A stretch of 64,000 nt of DNA from Streptomyces atratus (GTDB lineage: Bacteria; Actinomycetota; Actinomycetes; Streptomycetales; Streptomycetaceae), in contig NZ_FPJO01000009.1 in assembly GCF_900119365.1 (NCBI RefSeq), forward strand, positions 225,183-289,182, given 5' to 3'. The notes under the pieces were generated by a model. That model saw only the letters and a program-made list of their open reading frames with translations. It was not told the origin of the DNA and did not search any database. Shown piece after piece: positions 19,862 to 28,382 of the stretch. Each line of letters starts with the position of its first letter. Position 1 is the stretch's first letter. A program made the translations under genes and the position numbers.

Positions 19862-21340
19862 ATGTCCGTGTCCCGTTCCTTCTCCGCGCCCCGCACCGGC
19901 AGCCACGATCTGCCGGTGTCACCCGCCCTGGACGCCTTCATGGGCACCGGGTGGGCCAAGTCCCCACTGCCGACGGACCTTCGTGCCCCCTCCATCGACG
20001 CCACCCCCGCCCGCCGGGCCCGGCTGGCCGCCCGCTTCCCCGGCGAGCGCCTGATCATCCCGGCGGGCGCGCTCGCGGTCCGCTCCAACGACACCGACCA
20101 CCGCTTCCGGCCGCACACCGGCTACGCCTGGCTCACCGGCCTCACCGGCGAGGACCAGGCCGGCCATGTCCTCGTCCTGGAACCGGACGGCGACGAGCGC
20201 CACGAGGCGGTGCTGTATCTGCGGCCCCGGTCACCGCGCACCGGCCAGGAGTTCTACCGTGACCGCAGATACGGGGAGTTCTGGGTCGGCCGCAGGCCCG
20301 ACCTGGCGGAGGCAGCCCGGCTGACCGGCATCCGCTGCGCGCATCTGGATGCCTGGGAGAAGCTGCTGACCGGGCCGCAGCCACCGGTTTGGGTACTGGG
20401 CGGCGTGGACCCGTCCGTCGACGAACTCCTGCGTTCCCGCCGGCCGTTCCCGCTCGGACGGTCGGCGCCGGCCGGACTCGAAGCGGTGCTCAGCGAACTC
20501 CGGCTCGTCAAGGACCCCTGGGAGACCGGGCAGTTGCAACAGGCCGTCGATGCGACGACAGCGGGTTTCGAGGACGTGGTGCGAAGCCTGCCGCAGGCGC
20601 TGCGGCACCCGCGCGGCGAGCGCTGGATCGAAGGCGTCTTCGATCTCCGGGCCCGGCTGGAGGGAAACGGTCCGGGCTACTCCACGATCGCCGCCGCCGG
20701 GGCGCACGCCTGTGTCCTGCACTGGATCCGCAATGACGGACCGCTGGCACCCGACCAGTTGCTGCTCCTGGACGCCGGGGTGGAGACCGACTCGCTCTAC
20801 ACGGCCGACATCACCCGCACCCTGCCACTTTCCGGCCGCTTCTCACCCGTACAGCGAACGGTCTACGAGCTGGTGCTGGCGGCACAGGACGCGGGCATCG
20901 CGGCCCTGCGCCCGGGGGCACGATTCCGTGACTTCCACATGGCGGCCATGCGGGTCATCGCCGAAGGGCTGCACGAGTGGGGCGTGCTGCGGATGCCGGC
21001 GGACGAGGCGCTCGACGCGGACAACGGCTTCTACCGCCGGTACACGCTCTGCAGCAGCGGCCACATGCTCGGCATGGACGTGCACGACTGTGCGCAGGCG
21101 CGTGCGGAAACCTATCTGGACGGGTGCCTGGAGGCCGGTCAGGTGCTGACCGTGGAGCCCGGGCTCTACCTCCAGCCCGACGACGAGACGCTGCCCCGGT
21201 CGCTGCGCGGAATCGGGGTGCGGATCGAGGACGACCTCGTCATCACGGCCGACGGCGCTCGCCTCATGTCGTCCGCGCTGCCGCGCACCGCCGACGGCAT
21301 CGAGGAGTGGATGGCCGCGCTGCTGGAGACCGGGACCTGA
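19862..21340 (+). CDS. Xaa-Pro aminopeptidase (M24B, aminopeptidase P)
   Basis: This 492-residue protein has the AMP_N domain (RSNDTDHRFRPHTGYAWLTG) followed by the M24 pita-bread domain with all metal ligands: DAGVETDSLYTADITRT (two Asp), SGHMLGMDVHD (His), LTVEPGLYL (Glu) and GVRIEDDLVI (Glu). It removes N-terminal residues ahead of proline, exactly the bonds abundant in collagen peptides. ATG at 19862 follows GAGGAG. There is no signal peptide, so it acts on imported peptides. Confidence 0.92.
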   Translation: MSVSRSFSAPRTGSHDLPVSPALDAFMGTGWAKSPLPTDLRAPSIDATPARRARLAARFPGERLIIPAGALAVRSNDTDHRFRPHTGYAWLTGLTGEDQAGHVLVLEPDGDERHEAVLYLRPRSPRTGQEFYRDRRYGEFWVGRRPDLAEAARLTGIRCAHLDAWEKLLTGPQPPVWVLGGVDPSVDELLRSRRPFPLGRSAPAGLEAVLSELRLVKDPWETGQLQQAVDATTAGFEDVVRSLPQALRHPRGERWIEGVFDLRARLEGNGPGYSTIAAAGAHACVLHWIRNDGPLAPDQLLLLDAGVETDSLYTADITRTLPLSGRFSPVQRTVYELVLAAQDAGIAALRPGARFRDFHMAAMRVIAEGLHEWGVLRMPADEALDADNGFYRRYTLCSSGHMLGMDVHDCAQARAETYLDGCLEAGQVLTVEPGLYLQPDDETLPRSLRGIGVRIEDDLVITADGARLMSSALPRTADGIEEWMAALLETGT

Positions 21341-21346
21341 GAGCCT

Positions 21347-21379
21347 CTTCAACGGCCGCCCGGTGGGCGGCCGTTGAAG
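21347..21379. terminator. hairpin between aminopeptidase P and GntR genes
   Basis: Perfect 15-bp stem (CTTCAACGGCCGCCC / GGGCGGCCGTTGAAG) with a 3-nt loop between convergent genes. Confidence 0.75.
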
Positions 21380-21415
21380 GACCGGTCGTGCGGCGGCTGC
21401 AGGGCGAGCCGTGGA

Positions 21416-22144
21416 TCAGGCCTCTGCGGCCGGCATCCTCACGCTTCTGATCCGCCTGCCTCCGGCGCCCGTGTCATCGGGTTCGTCCTCGGCCCAGAGG
21501 TTCCTGACATGTGACATATGGCCCAGCATGCACCGCTCCGCGTCCTCCGCGTTCCCCGCGATCAAGAGGTCGAGCAACTGGCCGTGCTCCTCCGCCGACT
21601 GGACCAACAGCCCGGTTTCGTCGAGCCGGTTCAGCCCGAACAGACGCGACCGCTTGCGCAGATTGCTGACCTCCTCCACCAAGCGGCGGTTTCCCGCCAG
21701 GCCCAGCAGTTCGAGATGGAAGCGGCGGTCGGCCTCCAGGTAGCCGAGGATGTCGTGCTCGGCGGCGGCTGCGACGATCGCCTGGGCGAGTGGCCGTAGC
21801 GCCTCCAGCTCCTTGGTCCTGCCCATCCGGGCGATGCGGCCGACGGTGGGAACCTCGATCATGACCCGCAGCTCGGTGAAGTCGTCGAGATCCTGCTCGG
21901 TCAACTCTGTTATCCGGAAGCCCTTGTTGCGTACCGCTTCGACCAGGCCCTCGCGAGCCAGGTCGAGCATGGCCTCACGGACCGGGGTGGCGGACACCCC
22001 GAAGTCCGCGGCGAGAGCGGGAGCGGAGTAGATCATTCCCGGACGGAGCTCCCCTGCGATCAGGGCCGCCCTGAGGGCGTTTGCCACCCGGTCACGCAAA
22101 TGCTCCTGCGCGGAGATGGCGTTGAGCGTCGTCAGGCGGGCCAT
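21416..22144 (-). CDS. GntR-family regulator of the hydroxyproline cluster (FCD)
   Basis: This 242-residue protein has an N-terminal winged HTH (LRDRVANALRAALIAGELRP ... FGVSATPVREAMLDLAREGL) and a C-terminal FCD ligand domain with ELRVMIEVP, EADRRFHLELL and AEEHGQLLDLL (Asp and His metal ligands). ATG at 22144 is preceded by GGAGGA at 6 nt. It sits at the end of the hydroxyproline gene array and is the natural candidate to bind ATGT(G/C)ACAT; one near-copy lies in its own upstream region. The ligand could be a hydroxyproline catabolite (inference). Confidence 0.88.
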   Translation of the reverse strand: MARLTTLNAISAQEHLRDRVANALRAALIAGELRPGMIYSAPALAADFGVSATPVREAMLDLAREGLVEAVRNKGFRITELTEQDLDDFTELRVMIEVPTVGRIARMGRTKELEALRPLAQAIVAAAAEHDILGYLEADRRFHLELLGLAGNRRLVEEVSNLRKRSRLFGLNRLDETGLLVQSAEEHGQLLDLLIAGNAEDAERCMLGHMSHVRNLWAEDEPDDTGAGGRRIRSVRMPAAEA

Positions 22145-22182
22145 ATCTGTTCCTCCAGCGCCGTGCGGGGCCTCAGAATACA

Positions 22183-22191
22183 ATGTCACGT
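22183..22191. promoter_or_regulatory. GntR operator candidate upstream of its own gene
   Basis: ATGTCACGT, one mismatch from ATGT(G/C)ACAT, follows TACA and lies 39 nt upstream of the GntR start. It suggests autoregulation. Confidence 0.5.
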
Positions 22192-22232
22192 TTCCGCCAG
22201 GGCCCGTCGTTCCGAGGCTGTGGACAACTCGT

Positions 22233-23177
22233 TCAAGGCGCCGGATTCCGGTGCACCGCCGCGGCCACGGCGAGGTCTTCCCAGCCCATGCCGACGCTCT
22301 TGAAGAACCGGGGGCCCTCGAAATCGGACAGCTTTTCGCGGAGGTTGCGACCGGTCACCAGCTCGGCGAGGTTGCCGTCGATGCCCTCGGCCCCGAAGGC
22401 CCCCTCCGCCAGCGGGATCAGCAGATCGCCCGCCTCCGCCAGCGCCGCCGCCCGTGATTCGACGACGACGGCGGAGCGCGCCACCAGCGCGGTGTCGACC
22501 TCGCGGGCGTCCGGGGTGTGCGAGCCGACCGCGACGACCGTCGCCCCGTCCGGCACGAGGGAACCGTCGAACAACGGGGTGGCGGAGGTGGTGCAGCAGA
22601 GCACCAGATCGGCCGTGGTGACGTCACCGGCACCGTGCCCCTGTCCCGCGCGGGCGTCCACCCCGATCCGCCGGGCGTGCTCGGCGAGCGCCTCGGCCCG
22701 GTCCGGATTGCGGCCGACCACGGTGACCCGCTCGACCTGGCGCTCCGCGAGCACCGCCGCCAGGTGCCCGTACGCCTGGGGACCCGTTCCGAAGAGCACC
22801 AGGTGGCGCACGACGGGCCCGGTGAGGTGGCGGATCGCCAGTGCGGACACGGCCGGCGTGCGCAGGGTGGTGAGCGCGGCCCCGTCCAGCAGGGCGAGCG
22901 GCAGCAGCGTGGCGGCGTCGAGCAGCAGATAGCTTCCGGTGATCCGGGGCAGGCCGCGCGCCGGGTTGTCCGGGGCGACCCCGGCGATCTTCACCCCGGT
23001 CACCTGCTGGGTGCTGGCGGGCATGATCAGCAGCTCCCCGCCCGGCACGGTGAGATGGTGCCGGGCGGGTGCCGTCTCCGGATCCAGACCCCCGCTCAGC
23101 GCCGACTCCAGTGCGTCCACGGCTCCGGTGGGTCCCAGGGCCTCGATGTCGTCGGCGCCGAGCAGGGGCAGGTTCAC
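22233..23177 (-). CDS. ornithine cyclodeaminase/mu-crystallin family reductase
   Basis: This 314-residue protein has the OCD/mu-crystallin fold: GVKIAGVAPDNPARGLPRI, TALRTPAVSA-like TTLRTPAVSALAIRHL, and the NAD(P) motif VLFGTGPQAYGH. Relatives in hydroxyproline/proline clusters reduce delta1-pyrroline-2-carboxylate to L-proline, which fits here because the D-hydroxyproline dehydrogenase can also oxidise D-proline. True ornithine cyclodeaminase is less likely from context. The GTG start overlaps the TGA of the upstream epimerase gene (GTGA). Confidence 0.82.
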   Translation of the reverse strand: MNLPLLGADDIEALGPTGAVDALESALSGGLDPETAPARHHLTVPGGELLIMPASTQQVTGVKIAGVAPDNPARGLPRITGSYLLLDAATLLPLALLDGAALTTLRTPAVSALAIRHLTGPVVRHLVLFGTGPQAYGHLAAVLAERQVERVTVVGRNPDRAEALAEHARRIGVDARAGQGHGAGDVTTADLVLCCTTSATPLFDGSLVPDGATVVAVGSHTPDAREVDTALVARSAVVVESRAAALAEAGDLLIPLAEGAFGAEGIDGNLAELVTGRNLREKLSDFEGPRFFKSVGMGWEDLAVAAAVHRNPAP

Positions 23178-24175
23178 AGCAGGAATCCTTCGGGGAAGGG
23201 ATCGGACGGGTTCAGGAAGAATTGTGCGGTACCGGTGATCCAGGCGCGGCCGGTGACGGTGGGGACCACGGCCGGCAGTCCGCCCACGGTGGTCTCCTGG
23301 ACGATCCGTCCGGTGAACGAGGTGCCGATGAAGGACTCGTTCACGAAATCGGTGTCCAGGGGGAGTTCACCGCGTGCGTGCAGCTGCGCCATACGGGCCG
23401 AGGTGCCGGTCCCGCAGGGCGAGCGGTCGAACCAGCCGGGGTGGATGGCCATCGCGTGCCGGGAGTGGCGGGCGTCGGACCCGGGTGCGATGCACTGCAC
23501 GTGCTTGAGGCCGTGGATGTTCGGGTCTACGGGATGGACGGGCCGGTCGGTGGCGTTGACCGCGTCCATGAGGGCGAGGCCGGCGGCCAGGATGTCGTCC
23601 TTGCGCGCCCGGTCGAAGGGCAGCCCGAGGTCGGACAGGTGAAGCATCGCGTAGAAGTTCCCACCGTAGGCGAGGTCGTAGCGCAGCTTCCCGTAGCCGG
23701 GTACGTCCACCGTCCGGTCGAGCGCGACGCTGAACGCCGGAACGTTGGTGAAGGTCACGGCGGTGGCGGCGCCGTCCGTCACCTGTACGTCGACGCTGAC
23801 GAGCCCCGCCGGGGTGTCCAGTCGCACGGTGGTGACGGGTTCGGTGACCTCCACCATGCCGGTCTCCACCAGAACGGTCGCCACCCCGATGGTGCCGTGC
23901 CCGCACATCGGCAGAAAGCCGGAGACCTCTATGAAGAGGACGCCGTAGTCCGCGTCCGGCCGGGTGGGCGGCTGGAGGATCGCGCCGCTCATGGCGGCGT
24001 GGCCGCGCGGTTCGTACATGAGCAGGGTGCGTACGGCGTCCCGGTGCTCCTGGAAGTGGTTGCGCCGTTCGGCCATCGTGGCACCGGGGATGGTGCCGAT
24101 GCCGCCGGTGATGACGCGGGTGGGCATGCCCTCGGTGTGCGAGTCGACGGCGTGGAAAATGTGACGTGTCTGCAA
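23174..24175 (-). CDS. 4-hydroxyproline 2-epimerase (proline racemase family)
   Basis: This 333-residue protein has both catalytic cysteines of the racemase/epimerase branch, in MCGHGTIG (about residue 93) and DRSPCGTGTSAR (about 254). The trans-3-hydroxyproline dehydratase branch has Thr at the second position, so an epimerase is indicated. It converts trans-4-hydroxy-L-proline to the cis-D form. The start is a TTG at 24175 preceded by GGGGGAG; no ATG fits the family N-terminus (HAVDSHTEG). Its stop overlaps the start of the OCD gene. Confidence 0.88.
   Translation of the reverse strand: MQTRHIFHAVDSHTEGMPTRVITGGIGTIPGATMAERRNHFQEHRDAVRTLLMYEPRGHAAMSGAILQPPTRPDADYGVLFIEVSGFLPMCGHGTIGVATVLVETGMVEVTEPVTTVRLDTPAGLVSVDVQVTDGAATAVTFTNVPAFSVALDRTVDVPGYGKLRYDLAYGGNFYAMLHLSDLGLPFDRARKDDILAAGLALMDAVNATDRPVHPVDPNIHGLKHVQCIAPGSDARHSRHAMAIHPGWFDRSPCGTGTSARMAQLHARGELPLDTDFVNESFIGTSFTGRIVQETTVGGLPAVVPTVTGRAWITGTAQFFLNPSDPFPEGFLL
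24159..24167. promoter_or_regulatory. weak operator-like site at the epimerase start
   Basis: ATGTGACGT, one mismatch from the cluster palindrome, lies inside codons 3-6 of the epimerase gene. It may be a downstream operator or may simply reflect the coding sequence. Confidence 0.3.
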
Positions 24176-24244
24176 GGCTCCCCCTGATTGGTCACGGCGT
24201 ACACGAAGAACGCGGGAACGGGACAGATCGGGATGGAACGGGAT

Positions 24245-24296
24245 GGCCCGTACGTCCGGGCAGAGCCTGGCGCGGCTCCGCCCGGACGTACGGGCC
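24245..24296 (-). terminator. long hairpin within the hydroxyproline operon
   Basis: Perfect 17-bp arms (24245-24261 and 24280-24296) are extended inward by GAGCC/GGCTC after one mismatch, leaving a 6-nt loop. It lies between the DapA-family gene and the epimerase gene on the same strand. It could be a terminator, giving the epimerase-OCD pair its own promoter, or an mRNA-stabilising stem. Confidence 0.65.
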
Positions 24297-24307
24297 GGGC
24301 GCCGCTC

Positions 24308-25216
24308 TCAGTGGCGACCGCCGGCGAGTGCCTTCTCCGTCGCGGCACGCACGGCGGCCTCGTCCTCGGCGGGAAGCGGGAACCGCGGCGGTCGAGTACG
24401 GCCGCCGTGGCGTCCGGCGACGTCCATGGATGCCTTGATGGCCTGGACGAACTCGGGCTTCGAGTCCCACCGCAGCAGCGGGTGCAGCTCCCGGTACAGC
24501 GGCAGCGCGGTTGCCATGTCACCGGTGACAGCGGCCCGGTACAGGTCCACGCAGCTGGACGGCAGCATGTTCGGACAGCCGGCGATCCACCCGACGGCGC
24601 CGGCGAGCGCCAGCTCCAGCAGTACGTCGTCGGCGCCCACGAGCACATCGAGACCGGGCGCCTGTTCGGCGATCTCGTACGCTCTGCGGACGTCGCCGCT
24701 GAACTCCTTGACGGCCACGATGCTGCCGTCCTGGTGAAGGCGGGCGAGCAGGCTCGGAGCCAGATCCACCTTGGTGTCGTACGGGTTGTTGTACGCGACG
24801 ACCGGCACCCCGACTTCGGCCACCTCGGCGTAGTGGGCGCGCACCGCCTCGTCCTCGCAGCGGTATCCGTTGGGCGGCAGGAGCAGTACGGAACCGGCGC
24901 CCGCCTCGGCGGCCTGTTCCGTCCAGCGCCGTGATTCCGCGCTGCCGTAGGCGGAGACGCCCGGCATGACGCGGCTGCCGTCGCCCGCGGCTTCGACGGC
25001 GACCCGGACCACCTGCTCGCGTTCGCTGTCGGTCAGGGTCTGGTACTCCCCCAGTGAGCCGTTGGGCACCACTCCGTCACAGCCCGCCTCGATGAGCTGC
25101 CGCACATGGGTGGCGTAGGCGTCGTAGTCGATGGTGCAGTCGTCGCGGAGGGTGACCGGGGTGGCGACCATGACCCCGTGCCAGGGGCGGGTGCGCGGGT
25201 GGGTGTTCGTCTGCAT
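24308..25216 (-). CDS. DapA-family lyase, probable pyrroline-4-hydroxy-2-carboxylate deaminase
   Basis: This 302-residue TIM-barrel protein of the DHDPS/NAL family has NGSLGEYQTL (substrate loop), the Tyr in YNNPYDTK and the Schiff-base lysine in VAVKEFSGD. In hydroxyproline operons this family member deaminates delta1-pyrroline-4-hydroxy-2-carboxylate to 2-oxoglutarate semialdehyde. The assignment rests on the flanking epimerase and D-hydroxyproline dehydrogenase genes. ATG at 25216 has AAGGAG 5 nt upstream, and an operator palindrome lies 19 nt before it. Confidence 0.87.
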   Translation of the reverse strand: MQTNTHPRTRPWHGVMVATPVTLRDDCTIDYDAYATHVRQLIEAGCDGVVPNGSLGEYQTLTDSEREQVVRVAVEAAGDGSRVMPGVSAYGSAESRRWTEQAAEAGAGSVLLLPPNGYRCEDEAVRAHYAEVAEVGVPVVAYNNPYDTKVDLAPSLLARLHQDGSIVAVKEFSGDVRRAYEIAEQAPGLDVLVGADDVLLELALAGAVGWIAGCPNMLPSSCVDLYRAAVTGDMATALPLYRELHPLLRWDSKPEFVQAIKASMDVAGRHGGRTRPPRFPLPAEDEAAVRAATEKALAGGRH

Positions 25217-25234
25217 CGTGACTCCTTGAGAGAG

Positions 25235-25243
25235 ATGTGACAT
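25235..25243. promoter_or_regulatory. GntR operator candidate upstream of the deaminase gene
   Basis: A perfect ATGTGACAT lies within AGATGTGACATGTCATGG, which also contains the palindrome TGACATGTCA. It is 19 nt upstream of the ATG and would block transcription initiation or early elongation. Confidence 0.65.
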
Positions 25244-25392
25244 GTCATGGTGTGGCGGTACGCGGACGACAGTTGGCGAACGCGGCGTTCTGGTGTGCGG
25301 GAACCCGAACCGGCGGGCCGTCGGGCTCCGGGGCAGGACTGGCTGCGAGGGGCTGGTTGCGAGGGGTCCGACCGCGAGGGCTGGTGGCCGGG

Positions 25393-26859
25393 CTACCCGG
25401 GGTCGGCCAGGTCGGCGAGCGTGGAGAGCTTCACGGGGCAGGCCAGCGGGCGCCGGTCGGGCCCGCCCGGGTCCTGCCCGGCGCCGTGCACGGCGGCGAG
25501 TTCACGGACGGCGAATCCACACGTCCGGCCCTGGCACCACCCCATTCCGGCCCGGGTGAGCAGTTTGACGGTCCTGGTGTCACCGGCTCCCAGCTCCTCG
25601 CAGGCGCTACGGATCCGGCCCGCGGTGACCTCTTCGCAGCGGCAGACCTCCGTATCGCCGGTCAGCCACTCGATCCACCCGGCGCCCGGCCGGTGCACGG
25701 CCCCCATCAGCGCGGCGAAGGCCCGCAGCCGGCGCCGGGAGCGTCGCAGCGCGACCGCTCTGCGCGCCTCCTGCCGCCGCACCCCGCCCCGCGCCTCGCG
25801 AATGATCGACAGCGCCGCCAACTCACCTTCGTAGAGGGCGAGTTCTACGCCTCCGACGCCTCCGGTCTCACCGGCCGCCCAGACGCCGGGGACGGTGGTC
25901 CTGAGCTGCTCGTCAAGGGTGACGGCGTGCGTGCCGTCGGGGCCCGGACGCGTGGCGCAGCCGGCTGCCACGGCGAGTTCCAGCTGCGGCACGAGCCCGT
26001 GTCCCACGGCGAGCACGTCGCAGGCGATCCGGCGGCCGGTCCCCGCGACAGGGCGCCATCGACGGTCCACCCTGCTGACGGTCACCGCCTCCACCCGCTC
26101 GTCGCCGTGCACCTCGGTGACCGCCCGGTGTCCCAGCACCCGGACCCCGGCACGGGCCAGCGCCGCCCCGAACCGCGCCCCTTCCGCCGCCTTGCCGGGG
26201 TTGGCCGCCAGCACCCGCGGAGCACGGGCATACGCCCCGTACCCGGCGGCCTCGACGAGCGCCGGGACACTCGCCCCCGCACGCGTCAGCGAGAGTGCGA
26301 CCGCCTGGAGGAGCGGACCGCTCCCCGCGACCACGATCCGGCGCCCCGGCAGCACCAGCCCGGACTTGAGCATGGCCTGGGCCCCCGCCGCACTCACCAC
26401 CCCTGGAAGTGTCCAGCCCGGGAAGGGGAGTTGGCGCTCGTGGGCACCCGTCGCCAGGACCATGCGGCGGGCCCGGACAGCGGTGCGGGTCTCCTCGTCG
26501 CCCCCGGTGACCGCGTGCAGGATCCAGTCGCCGTCACCGGTTCTTTCGACCGTCCACACCTGGTGGCCGGTGAGATGGCGGATCGCGCCGGTGTCGCGGT
26601 GCGCGGCGAGTCGTGAGGAGAGTTCCGCGAAGGCACGCCAGTGGTGGTGAAGTGCCTCGGGCCGGGTGGCACCGAGCCCGTCCGCCGGGCTGCGGTAGTA
26701 CTGCCCGCCGGGCGCGGTGGCCGCGTCCAGCAGAACCACGTCGAGCCCGTGGTCGGCGGCGGTGACGGCTGCGGCCAGGCCCGCCGGTCCCGCTCCCACC
26801 ACGGCTATCGTGGCGCACCCGGTCTCCCGCGCCCGGTGGTCATCCGTCGAGTGCGGCAT
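25393..26859 (-). CDS. D-hydroxyproline dehydrogenase, alpha (FAD/NAD) subunit
   Basis: This 488-residue protein has an N-terminal Rossmann motif (VVGAGPAGLAAAV) and a second nucleotide site (IVVAGSGPLLQAVALSL). A C-terminal BFD-like [2Fe-2S] domain has EVCRCEEVT and GMGWCQGRTCG. This is the HcnB-like subunit of three-subunit flavin amino-acid dehydrogenases. With the 2Fe-2S and DAO-type subunits just upstream it should oxidise cis-4-hydroxy-D-proline. ATG at 26859 overlaps the previous gene by 20 nt and has AGGAGGG upstream. Confidence 0.87.
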   Translation of the reverse strand: MPHSTDDHRARETGCATIAVVGAGPAGLAAAVTAADHGLDVVLLDAATAPGGQYYRSPADGLGATRPEALHHHWRAFAELSSRLAAHRDTGAIRHLTGHQVWTVERTGDGDWILHAVTGGDEETRTAVRARRMVLATGAHERQLPFPGWTLPGVVSAAGAQAMLKSGLVLPGRRIVVAGSGPLLQAVALSLTRAGASVPALVEAAGYGAYARAPRVLAANPGKAAEGARFGAALARAGVRVLGHRAVTEVHGDERVEAVTVSRVDRRWRPVAGTGRRIACDVLAVGHGLVPQLELAVAAGCATRPGPDGTHAVTLDEQLRTTVPGVWAAGETGGVGGVELALYEGELAALSIIREARGGVRRQEARRAVALRRSRRRLRAFAALMGAVHRPGAGWIEWLTGDTEVCRCEEVTAGRIRSACEELGAGDTRTVKLLTRAGMGWCQGRTCGFAVRELAAVHGAGQDPGGPDRRPLACPVKLSTLADLADPG

Positions 26860-27166
26860 GCCCGTCGCCCTCCTGAGTGGTGATGACGTCGCCCGGCGCG
26901 GCGGGCAGCAGACAGGCACGCCGGTTGGGCCGGCCGTTGACGGTGGCCAGGCAGTCGTAGCAGGCGCCGATGCCGCAGAAGGCGCCGCGCGGCCGGTCGT
27001 GGACCCGGGTGGTGCGCCAGGTCAGGATGCCCGCCGACCAGAGTGCGGCGGCGATGGTCTGGCCCGGCAGTCCGCGGATCGGGCGGCCGTCGAAGGTCAG
27101 CCGGAACTCCGGTTCGGGCTCGGCCCCGACGAGTTCGGCGGGGGTGCGTGCACGGGTGCGTCTCAC
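26840..27166 (-). CDS. D-hydroxyproline dehydrogenase, gamma (2Fe-2S) subunit
   Basis: This 108-residue ferredoxin-like protein has FCGIGACYDC and a fourth Cys in RRACLLP, the HcnA-like pattern. The GTG at 27166 is chosen because GGAGAGG lies 5 nt upstream; a longer frame reaches 27229 but would overlap the beta-subunit gene. It relays electrons between flavin subunits. Gene order beta-gamma-alpha is tightly packed. Confidence 0.85.
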   Translation of the reverse strand: MRRTRARTPAELVGAEPEPEFRLTFDGRPIRGLPGQTIAAALWSAGILTWRTTRVHDRPRGAFCGIGACYDCLATVNGRPNRRACLLPAAPGDVITTQEGDGHAALDG

Positions 27167-27206
27167 GGGGTCCTCTCCTGGGGCAAGGGTGCCCCGCTCT
27201 CCACCG

Positions 27207-28373
27207 TCATGGGACATGGCATGTGGCATCGAACCGGTCGGGGGCGAACGGTGCGAGGTCGAGTACGGGCCGCTTCCCCCGGATCGCTTCGGCGATCAGC
27301 AGTCCGGTCGCGGGCGCCAGCCCGATTCCGGCGCCCTCGTGGCCGCAGGCGTGGAAGAGCCCCGGTGCCCGGGGGTCCGGTCCGATCGCGGGCAGATGGT
27401 CGGGCAGGTAGGGGCGGAACCCGTGGTAGGCGCGCAGTACCCGCACATCGGCGAGCACGGGGAAGAGGTCGGCGGCCCGGGCCGCCAGCCGGGCGACCAC
27501 CGGAACGGACAACGTCCGGTCGAAGCCGACCCGTTCGCGGCTCGCCCCGATGAGTACCGGACCCGAGGGTGTTCCCTCCACCACCGGGGAGGTCTGCAGC
27601 GCCGCCGACCCGCTCGACACGTCGGCCACGTACTCCGCCGCGTAGACCTTGTGCCGGATCAGCCGGGGCAGCGGTTCGGTGACGAGTACGAACCCCCTGC
27701 GCGGCAGGACCGGCAGGTTCACCCCGGCCAGTGCGGCAAGGTCGCCGCCCCAGGTGCCCCCCGCGTTGACGACTACAGGGGCCCGCAGTTCACCCCGGGT
27801 CGTCCGTACCCCGCACACGGCGCCCTCCCGGCTCCTGAGGATCCCCACCACCTCCTCCCCCGGACGGACAAGCGCACCGGCACGCGTGGCCGCACGCAAC
27901 AACTCCGCAGCCGCCAGGGCCGGCTGGACCTGGGCGTCCTGCGGGTAGTGGCAGCCACCGGCCAGGTGCGGCGCGAGATGGGGTTCGAGTTCGCGCAGCC
28001 GGTCGGGGGTGAGGTGGTGCGCCTCGACGCCCTCCTCCCGCTGACCGGCGGCCGTCGCGGACAGAGTGGCCAGGGAGTCCTCGGACGCCGCGACGACCAC
28101 GCCGCCCTTGAGTTCGTACTCGATGCCCTCGGGCAGCTCCTCGGACAGCTGCTGCCACAAGGAGGCGGAGAGCAGGGCCAGTTCCAGCTCCGGTCCCGGC
28201 ACTTTGTCGGAGACCAGGAGGTTGCCCTCGCCGGCTCCGGTGGTGCCGCCGGCCACCGGCCCGCGGTCGACGACGGCTACGGAGAGTCCGGACCGGGAGG
28301 TGTAGTAGGCGCAGGCGGCGCCGACCATTCCGGCCCCGACGATGACGACATCCAGGGGGTGTCTCGTGAGCAC
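27207..28373 (-). CDS. D-hydroxyproline dehydrogenase, beta (D-amino-acid oxidase-type) subunit
   Basis: This 388-residue protein of the DAO family has VVIVGAGMVGAACAYYTSRS at the N-terminus, GGTTGAGEGNLLVSDK and a C-terminal FHACGHEGAGIGLAPATG. In the three-subunit dehydrogenases this HcnC-like chain holds the catalytic FAD that oxidises the D-imino acid. It is the first gene of the unit. The GTG start has no SD; a -10-like CATATT 10 nt upstream overlapping the operator suggests a leaderless transcript. Confidence 0.85.
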   Translation of the reverse strand: MLTRHPLDVVIVGAGMVGAACAYYTSRSGLSVAVVDRGPVAGGTTGAGEGNLLVSDKVPGPELELALLSASLWQQLSEELPEGIEYELKGGVVVAASEDSLATLSATAAGQREEGVEAHHLTPDRLRELEPHLAPHLAGGCHYPQDAQVQPALAAAELLRAATRAGALVRPGEEVVGILRSREGAVCGVRTTRGELRAPVVVNAGGTWGGDLAALAGVNLPVLPRRGFVLVTEPLPRLIRHKVYAAEYVADVSSGSAALQTSPVVEGTPSGPVLIGASRERVGFDRTLSVPVVARLAARAADLFPVLADVRVLRAYHGFRPYLPDHLPAIGPDPRAPGLFHACGHEGAGIGLAPATGLLIAEAIRGKRPVLDLAPFAPDRFDATCHVP

Positions 28374-28382
28374 GTCAGTAAT

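Noticed and set aside
21509..21517. A perfect ATGTGACAT inside the GntR coding sequence
   Set aside because: Encodes GHMSHV in a plausible FCD domain and lies near the 3' end, so it is probably not a functional operator, though it cannot be excluded.
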